From Candidatus Marimicrobium litorale (GTDB lineage Bacteria > Pseudomonadota > Gammaproteobacteria > Pseudomonadales > Halieaceae), in the NCBI RefSeq assembly GCF_026262645.1, contig NZ_SHNO01000001.1, forward strand, positions 806,001-870,000: a DNA stretch of 64,000 nucleotides, written 5' to 3'. The notes under the pieces are model-generated. The model searched no databases. It was not told where the DNA came from and worked only from the letters and a program-made list of their open reading frames with translations. Numbering within the stretch: position 1 is the stretch's first letter; every line of letters begins with the position of its first letter. Below, piece after piece: positions 56,758 through 64,000 of this stretch. The position numbers were made by a program, and so were the translations under genes.

Positions 56758-57210
56758 GTGGAGAACTGGGCTGTACATGCCACGGTGGCGTGCGTCGTAG
56801 AGCGAGATGGCTGTTACCTGATGGTCGAGGAGCGCGACAAAGCCACCGGGGAGATGGTATTCAACCAGCCTGCGGGACATCTCGAGGATGGCGAATCCCT
56901 TATCGAGGCGGTCCACCGCGAGACGCTGGAGGAAACCGGTTGGCGAATACAACTGCGGGGGGTTATCGGCCTGAGCCTCTATCGCGTGCCAACACGGGGC
57001 AATACGTATTTTCGCACGACCTTTCTCGCCGATGCACTCGATCGGGTCACGGGAGCAACGATAGATCCAGACATCCACGCGGTGCACTGGCTTTCCTATG
57101 AGGAAATTCGCAACTACTCTGATAAACTGCGTAGCCCAGTCGTACTTGAGGTCATTGAGCGCCACCGCGGCGGTCTCTGCTACCCCCTGGACCTGATACA
57201 AAATCGATGA
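56758..57210 (+). CDS. Nudix hydrolase (NudJ-like phosphatase)
   Basis: This 150-aa Nudix protein begins at GTG 56758, directly after the rluE stop. The Nudix box [16 protein letters not shown] followed by TLEETGW matches the consensus. The order rluE-nudJ-mnmA-hflD is like that of E. coli, where NudJ hydrolyses thiamine pyrophosphate intermediates and nucleoside diphosphates. The stop overlaps the mnmA start by 4 bases. Confidence 0.9.
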   Translation: MENWAVHATVACVVERDGCYLMVEERDKATGEMVFNQPAGHLEDGESLIEAVHRETLEETGWRIQLRGVIGLSLYRVPTRGNTYFRTTFLADALDRVTGATIDPDIHAVHWLSYEEIRNYSDKLRSPVVLEVIERHRGGLCYPLDLIQNR

Positions 57211-58304
57211 GCCTGAATAGCGCGAGTAAAGTCATAGTTGGTATGTCCGGTGGCGTTGATTCCTCCGTTACTGCGCTTTTGTTGAAAGAGCAAGGCTATA
57301 CGGTGGAGGGCCTCTTCATGAAAAATTGGGAAGAGGATGATGGGACTGAATACTGCAGCGCCAAGGAGGATTTTGCTGATGCGCGCGCAGTCGCTGACGC
57401 ACTGGATATTCCCTTGCACGGTGCGAACTTCGCCGCTGAGTATTGGGATGACGTGTTCGCGCACTTCCTGGCGGAGTATGAGGCCGGTCGGACGCCCAAT
57501 CCGGATATACTGTGTAACCGTGAAATCAAGTTCCGCGCGTTTTTGGAGTACGCCTTGCACCTGGGAGCTGATCACATAGCCACAGGACACTATGTGCGAC
57601 GCGGAGAATCCGGGCAACGCACCACTCTGCTCAAAGGTTTGGATCGGAATAAAGATCAAAGTTATTTTTTGCATGCAGTCGGCTGTCGTGAGCTGGGCAT
57701 GACGCTATTTCCTTTGGGCGAAACAGACAAGTCGGACGTGCGTGCTCTCGCTGAAAAAAACGCGTTAACGACAGCGAAGAAAAAAGATTCCACCGGCATA
57801 TGCTTTATTGGCGAGCGCCGCTTTAGCGACTTTTTAAAGCAGTATTTACCCGCACGGCCCGGTCAGATTCACAGCCTCAACGGTGAGCGCCTGGGCACCC
57901 ACCAGGGGCTTATGTACCACACCATAGGCCAGCGTCAGGGCCTGCGCATCGGCGGGCGAAGCAACCATGCCGAGGCCCCTTGGTACGTGGTGGAAAAAAA
58001 TCTGGAAGACAATGTGTTGCGTGTGGCTCAGGGCAATGACCATCCCGCCCTGTTTAAATCAGGGCTCCGAGTAAGCGAGATATTCTGGGTAGCCGGTGAA
58101 CCACCGGCCCTGCCAATGAAGTGCGCTGCGAAGGTACGCTACCGACAGCCCGATCAGGACTGCTTGCTGCAGGCACTCAAGCACGGCGGGTACCGCGTGA
58201 CATTTAGCGCACCGCAGAGGGCTATTACGCCCGGCCAGTCCGTGGTCTTCTACCAGGGTGACCTGTGTCTCGGCGGAGGGGTCATAGAACACACCGAAAC
58301 CTAG
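57207..58304 (+). CDS. mnmA: tRNA-specific 2-thiouridylase
   Basis: MnmA, 365 aa, thiolates U34 of Lys, Glu and Gln tRNAs using sulfur relayed by the Tus system. The PP-loop is [20 protein letters not shown]. The two catalytic cysteines lie in [12 protein letters not shown] and [12 protein letters not shown]. The C-terminal domain includes [10 protein letters not shown] and a [17 protein letters not shown] block. It starts within the Nudix stop codon (ATGA). Confidence 0.97.
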   Translation: MSLNSASKVIVGMSGGVDSSVTALLLKEQGYTVEGLFMKNWEEDDGTEYCSAKEDFADARAVADALDIPLHGANFAAEYWDDVFAHFLAEYEAGRTPNPDILCNREIKFRAFLEYALHLGADHIATGHYVRRGESGQRTTLLKGLDRNKDQSYFLHAVGCRELGMTLFPLGETDKSDVRALAEKNALTTAKKKDSTGICFIGERRFSDFLKQYLPARPGQIHSLNGERLGTHQGLMYHTIGQRQGLRIGGRSNHAEAPWYVVEKNLEDNVLRVAQGNDHPALFKSGLRVSEIFWVAGEPPALPMKCAAKVRYRQPDQDCLLQALKHGGYRVTFSAPQRAITPGQSVVFYQGDLCLGGGVIEHTET

Positions 58305-58481
58305 GCCATTTTGCCGGACAAGTGCTCTTGCGCTGCAGTGATAGCCACACCCACCGATCGACCATTGAGCGTTATTGGTGCATGCTACCGTTGGCGCGAT
58401 ACACCGCAGCGGCACTATCACTCACCATAGCCGCAGCCCCGTGGGCAGCTCTCGACAAACGTGTAAAGAGATCACAACTGA

Positions 58482-60528
<2,047 letters not shown>

Positions 60529-60532
60529 AACA

Positions 60533-61660
60533 ATGAGTCCCCGTTGGCAGCTCAATCTCGACCGGGCGTCTTTTCTTGAGCAGTACTGGCAGCGCAGGCC
60601 TCTGCTGGTCAGGGGGGCTATTGAGGGGTTTGTGCCGCCCATTGATGCCAATGAACTCGCCGGCCTTGCTATGGAAGAGGAGGTGGAGGCGCGGATTATC
60701 GAACAACACAACGGGCGCTGGCAGCTGGAGCACGGCCCGTTTGCCGATAACGCCTACCAGCGGTCTGCTCCATGGACACTGCTGGTGCAATCCGTCGACC
60801 ATTATATTCCCGACGTCGAGGGTCTGCGGAGGATGGTTGATTTCATCCCTCAATGGCGTGCAGACGACGTGATGGTGAGTTACGCAGCAGACGGGGGCAG
60901 CGTCGGACCTCACTATGACAATTATGATGTGTTTTTGCTGCAGGGCGAAGGCGAGCGCCTGTGGCAGCTGGGCCAAAACTGTGATGAGTCCAGCCGTCTG
61001 CTGCCCCATGATGAGCTGCGTATTCTGGAGAAATTTACAGTTAAGCAAGAATTTCTTTTGCAGTGCGGCGATATGCTCTACGTACCCCCAGGTCTCGCTC
61101 ATTGGGGCGTAGCTCGGGGAGAATGCACGACTTTTTCACTGGGTTTCCGTGCTCCACGAATCCTAGATATGGTGTCACGATGGGCTGACCAGCTGGTCGA
61201 ATCTATTGAGGGCGCCGAGTTTTATCAAGACCCGGAACGAGATACCTCAATCCGTCCTGGGGAGATTTCTGCCAAGGACGTGCACCAGGTTCGGGAAACC
61301 ATGCGCAAAGCTTTGGAATCGGTGAAAGATGAGCATTGGTTTGGCGAGCTGGTTACTGAGCCCCGCAGCGAACCCCCTCCGCTGGATGGCGACGCGAGAG
61401 CGTATTGGGCCAGCGGTTTTTCTCAGGTCGAGTTGTTGGGCGCCGCACGTCTGGCTTGGCAACATCAGCCGAACAATGCTGTACAGGTCTATGCCAATGG
61501 TGTTAGCCGAACGTTCGCAGCCTCAGTTATTCCCATTCTTGAACAACTATGCGGTAACGGCTCGTTCCGGATCGAACAATCAAAGAACAATAAAGCACCA
61601 AATGATAGATCGGCGCTGTTTGAATTTCTGCTAGAAACCGGTGTGATCCATGTCCAATGA
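60533..61660 (+). CDS. roxA: JmjC ribosomal protein uL16 arginine hydroxylase
   Basis: This 375-aa Fe(II)/2-oxoglutarate dioxygenase of the YcfD type hydroxylates an arginine of ribosomal protein uL16 in E. coli. ATG 60533 is four bases past the purB stop and gives the usual start MSPRWQLNLDRASFLEQYWQ. The HxD motif is GPHYDNYDVF, and the distal His lies in GLAHWGVA. The C-terminal winged-helix-like part follows at about 270-375. Length matches E. coli (373 aa). Confidence 0.92.
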   Translation: MSPRWQLNLDRASFLEQYWQRRPLLVRGAIEGFVPPIDANELAGLAMEEEVEARIIEQHNGRWQLEHGPFADNAYQRSAPWTLLVQSVDHYIPDVEGLRRMVDFIPQWRADDVMVSYAADGGSVGPHYDNYDVFLLQGEGERLWQLGQNCDESSRLLPHDELRILEKFTVKQEFLLQCGDMLYVPPGLAHWGVARGECTTFSLGFRAPRILDMVSRWADQLVESIEGAEFYQDPERDTSIRPGEISAKDVHQVRETMRKALESVKDEHWFGELVTEPRSEPPPLDGDARAYWASGFSQVELLGAARLAWQHQPNNAVQVYANGVSRTFAASVIPILEQLCGNGSFRIEQSKNNKAPNDRSALFEFLLETGVIHVQ

Positions 61661-62138
61661 GGAATACGCATCCGGAGTCGAATATCCAAAACCCTTCGAT
61701 GCGCTCGCGGTGTCGCTTTGCCGCAGCGCGACTCGGTGTATACGTATACTCAGTCCCAACCTCGATCCGGCTGTATTTAATACCGATGACCTGACTAATG
61801 CTGTCAGCGCCCTGGCCCGGGATACTCGTCAAACTGAGGTTCGCATTCTGGTAAGCGACACTCGTATGGCGTTCAGGAGCGGTCACAGGCTACTTGCGTT
61901 AGCGAGACGACTGCCCAGCTCTGTTCCATTACGCTCGCTGCAAGAGCATCCAGACTGGAACGGCGAAACTGTGGTAATCCGGGATCATGACGGGCTCCTT
62001 TACAGACACGGCAAAGATCATTCAGGTGGTTTCTACGAACCCGATTCCCGCGTGGCAACGCAGCGCCACCTCGAGTTTTTCGATGTCCTATGGCGCTTGA
62101 GTGCAGAAGATCCCGAGCTCCGATCCATGCGCCTCTGA
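61650..62138 (+). CDS. DUF7931-type hypothetical protein
   Basis: This 162-aa protein overlaps roxA by 11 bp and is translationally coupled to it. The sequence resembles the small phospholipase-D-fold-like domain found after or fused to acetyltransferases in pseudomonads: RILSPNLDPAVFNTDDLTNA, VRILVSDTRMAFRSGHRLL, VVIRDHDGLLYRHG and a final FFDVLWRLS. No HKD catalytic motif is complete. The function is unknown; association with roxA suggests ribosome- or purine-related context only by position. Confidence 0.72.
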   Translation: MSNEEYASGVEYPKPFDALAVSLCRSATRCIRILSPNLDPAVFNTDDLTNAVSALARDTRQTEVRILVSDTRMAFRSGHRLLALARRLPSSVPLRSLQEHPDWNGETVVIRDHDGLLYRHGKDHSGGFYEPDSRVATQRHLEFFDVLWRLSAEDPELRSMRL

Positions 62139-62457
62139 ACAATAGTACCCAAGCGTGAAAAATTCATGCTTTGAAGCAGTCGATGCTTATAACCGCCCAC
62201 TGAGCGCGGCACCGATGATACCTGAATCCACGTCCCCACTAGAAACGCCAATCTGCGAAGCAGAAAAAATAACCACTGTAAAAACAAAAACGTTTAGACC
62301 ATAGCCACCGAACCCAAACCCGATCAAACGCAAAAAAAGCAGCACGACCTGCGACTCATGCAGGCCTGGATAAACCGACTGCAGACCGAAAACTCAGCCG
62401 TCGATAACAAGCACGTTTTGACACCGCGTTAGAAAATGGTTTGAGTGCTAAACGCAC
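62139..62457. other. Intergenic region with possible gene remnant
   Basis: No intact gene is seen in these 319 bp. On the minus strand a frame of about 63 codons, ending with TAA at 62187-62189, has no start codon but reads like a protein C-terminus. A 6-bp hairpin GAGTGC/GCACTC at about 62443-62459 overlaps the stop of the CoA-ester lyase and might be a weak terminator. Confidence 0.35.
62187..62378 (-). pseudogene. Possible C-terminal gene remnant
   Basis: Reading the minus strand from about 62378 to the TAA at 62187-62189 gives an uninterrupted frame with a hydrophobic stretch (LNVFVFTVVIFSASQ) and the end SGDVDSGIIGAALSGRL. The DxGIIGAAL run resembles the C-terminus of ROK-type sugar kinases. 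There is no ATG and no Shine-Dalgarno, and a TGA closes the frame just upstream. It may be a decayed fragment or chance; a protein search would decide. Confidence 0.2.
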
Positions 62458-63330
62458 TCAGGTCATTTGTTCGATTGCTTCCGCCAACGCAAGTTGCCGC
62501 CGAGCTTCTTCTACATGCAGATTTTCAACAAGCCGACCCTTGACCACAACGACGGCCTTACCCTGCGCTTGCGCTTCTTCAAAGCCAGCGATTACATCAC
62601 GCGCTGCAGTGATCTCCGCCGCGTCGGGTGCGAAGGTGCCGTTGGTGACAGCGATTTGTTTGGGGTGTATCAAACTTTTGCCGTCGAAGCCAAGATCCCG
62701 CCCTTGCTCGCAGGAGTAGCGGAGCATTTCCTCGTCTTCGAGATCCAGTTGTACGCCATCGATTATGGTCAACTCGTGAGCCCGCGCGGCATACACGCAG
62801 AGGTTTAACGCACCGATAAAGCCGAGGCGATCGCGGGTATGGCGAACCCGCGTATCTTTCGACAGATCCGATGTGCCCATTACCATGCCGACGACGCGAG
62901 GATGCGCTGCGGCGATTTCACCGATATTCAGCATGCAATGGGGTGTTTCCGCCATCAGCCAGATGCCAATGTTCTTTGAGCAACCAGCTCCATCAATGGC
63001 CGCGATAGCGTCGGTAACATCGCTTGCAAAATTGATTTTGGGAACCAGCAAACCATCGGGGGCCGTAGCGAAGCCACTGACCGCGGCGATATCGTCATGC
63101 CCCCATTCGGTATCGAGTCCATTAATCCTTACGATAAGCTCGCGATGGCCATAGCCTCCTTCCGCCAACGCCGTACCGATCTGCTCTCGCGCCAGTTCCT
63201 TGGCATCGGGCGCCACGGCGTCCTCAAGATCGAGGATCAAGCCGTCTGCAGGTAACGACCGGGCCTTATCCAGAGCCCGGGCATTGGACCCCGGCATATA
63301 TAACAGCGAGCGGCGAGGCCTGATCTTCAT
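62458..63330 (-). CDS. HpcH/HpaI-family CoA-ester lyase (CitE-like)
   Basis: This 290-aa TIM-barrel enzyme cleaves or forms beta-hydroxyacyl-CoA esters such as malyl-CoA, methylmalyl-CoA or citramalyl-CoA. ATG 63330 has AAGGAATC upstream; the longer frame to 63423 is less likely. Features: RRSLLYMPGSNARALDKA at the start, DGLILDLEDAVAPDAK, the arginine in IVRINGLDTEWGHDD, the metal glutamate in WLMAETPHCMLNIGEI and QLDLEDEEML, and GFDGKSLIHPKQI at the end. It diverges from a gene resembling methylsuccinyl-CoA dehydrogenase, which hints at an ethylmalonyl-CoA-type role. Confidence 0.88.
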   Translation of the reverse strand: MKIRPRRSLLYMPGSNARALDKARSLPADGLILDLEDAVAPDAKELAREQIGTALAEGGYGHRELIVRINGLDTEWGHDDIAAVSGFATAPDGLLVPKINFASDVTDAIAAIDGAGCSKNIGIWLMAETPHCMLNIGEIAAAHPRVVGMVMGTSDLSKDTRVRHTRDRLGFIGALNLCVYAARAHELTIIDGVQLDLEDEEMLRYSCEQGRDLGFDGKSLIHPKQIAVTNGTFAPDAAEITAARDVIAGFEEAQAQGKAVVVVKGRLVENLHVEEARRQLALAEAIEQMT

Positions 63331-63542
63331 GGTCTGATTCCTTGGGTTAACCGTGGTTGTTTCGAGTAGTGGGACACACAGCATACAAAAGTGAGCGAAC
63401 AGCGGGCAAGATAATCCAGTCATTTACTCGTGCCTTCTAGTTGTTTAATCGACACTGAGCCACTAAAATCGCGGTTTGATTCATTGAACCACTATCGCCA
63501 TGTCGCGTCAGCCTCACCGGCGTCTTATCAGGCAGGATTTCT

Positions 63543-64000
63543 ATGTCACTTCAATTCCCGGAACCAGACCATGCGCTGGGCCAGGCACAAGCCGCTATCG
63601 CAGCACTTTCCACTCTGATTGATCAGGCCCTTACCGGTCTGAAGCCGACCGTTAGCGAAAACGGTAAACTTTCACCGTCAAAGTTGGACCGTCATCAACT
63701 GGCCTGCTACGACATTGCCCTCTGCTGGTCCGAATGCACGGCAGCGACGTTCATGCTTTCCCACGCTGCACGGGTCAAGGCCGAGGGTCAATGTGATTTG
63801 TCCCTGCGGCTAACGGCGCTGTTTTGTGCTGAAACCCTGTCCTCTGCCCTTGGGCGTCTACGTCTCCGCCCGGCGGATTACGGACTCGAAATGGACGTTA
63901 TTCTGGAGATAGAGACCAACGCAGCGCTCTGCGACTTCATTGCGACTCAGATGGCGTCGGCTAATATCGCCGAAATTGGCCGCCAACTGCAGGAAAATCA
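63543..64000 (+). CDS. Partial gene resembling N-terminus of (2S)-methylsuccinyl-CoA dehydrogenase
   Basis: An open frame from ATG 63543 (AGGA 6-7 nt upstream) runs off the right edge after 152 codons. It begins MSLQFPEPDHALGQAQAAI and includes KLDRHQLACYDIALCWSEC, ending near IAEIGRQLQENQ. This helical start resembles the extra N-terminal domain that precedes the acyl-CoA dehydrogenase fold in methylsuccinyl-CoA dehydrogenases. The catalytic domain lies beyond the window, so the call is tentative. The divergent CoA-ester lyase would act later in the same pathway. Confidence 0.5.
   Translation, partial: MSLQFPEPDHALGQAQAAIAALSTLIDQALTGLKPTVSENGKLSPSKLDRHQLACYDIALCWSECTAATFMLSHAARVKAEGQCDLSLRLTALFCAETLSSALGRLRLRPADYGLEMDVILEIETNAALCDFIATQMASANIAEIGRQLQEN

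Overview
The window looks like a chromosomal segment of a free-living, probably marine, aerobic gammaproteobacterium. The strongest evidence is the housekeeping block from about 39.4 to 61.7 kb. On the minus strand it carries cysG, serS, crcB, rarA, lolA and ftsK, read from ftsK towards cysG. It continues with trxB, aat, bpt and infA on the plus strand, then clpS-clpA and icd on the minus strand. It ends with rluE, a Nudix gene, mnmA, hflD, purB and roxA on the plus strand. This order closely resembles the Pseudomonas-type layout. Accessory genes of the kinds common in the OM60/Halieaceae group suggest that neighbourhood: acyl-CoA dehydrogenases, cytochrome P450, LLM flavoenzyme, GMC oxidoreductase, TonB receptor and sulfotransferase with a DUF1214 protein. 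The family-level placement is inference. I see no phage, insertion sequence, CRISPR array or rRNA.

Region 1 (0-16.3 kb) is catabolic. A GMC dehydrogenase with its small subunit converges on an AraC-type regulator. That regulator diverges from a very tight plus-strand operon: GH3 glycosidase, TonB-dependent receptor, two formylglycine-type sulfatases and a DUF3604 protein. Next come a translationally coupled DUF1214 protein and sulfotransferase, then a CrtC/AttH-like protein on the other strand. The operon reads like uptake, desulfation and deglycosylation of a sulfated glycoside. The substrate is not readable from sequence.

Region 2 (16.3-28.3 kb) holds a 765-bp non-coding stretch with repeats, a fumarylacetoacetate-hydrolase-family enzyme, and two tandem paralogous MASE1-CHASE histidine kinases. 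The second kinase has a degenerate ATP-binding G2 box. After these come a D-aminoacylase-like amidohydrolase, a P450, an LLM oxidoreductase and a GST-like protein.

Region 3 (28.3-31.8 kb) is a complete selenocysteine-incorporation cassette: selA, selB (4-bp overlap) and selC. The selC tRNA folds by eye with a 7-bp acceptor stem instead of the 8 bp of the E. coli tRNA. No selenoprotein gene was recognised in the window.

Region 4 (31.8-39 kb) carries an SDR, an MBL-fold hydrolase, a DsbA/HCCA-isomerase-like protein in an operon with two acyl-CoA dehydrogenases, and a nitronate-monooxygenase-like enzyme. These suggest degradation of a lipid or ring compound.

Region 5 (39-62.1 kb) is the conserved core: Prc protease, sirohaem synthesis, translation, chromosome segregation, lipoprotein transport, N-degron proteolysis, TCA cycle, tRNA modification and purine synthesis.

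Region 6 (62.1-64 kb) has a CitE-like CoA-ester lyase. It ends inside a gene resembling the N-terminal part of (2S)-methylsuccinyl-CoA dehydrogenase, a possible hint of ethylmalonyl-CoA-pathway chemistry.
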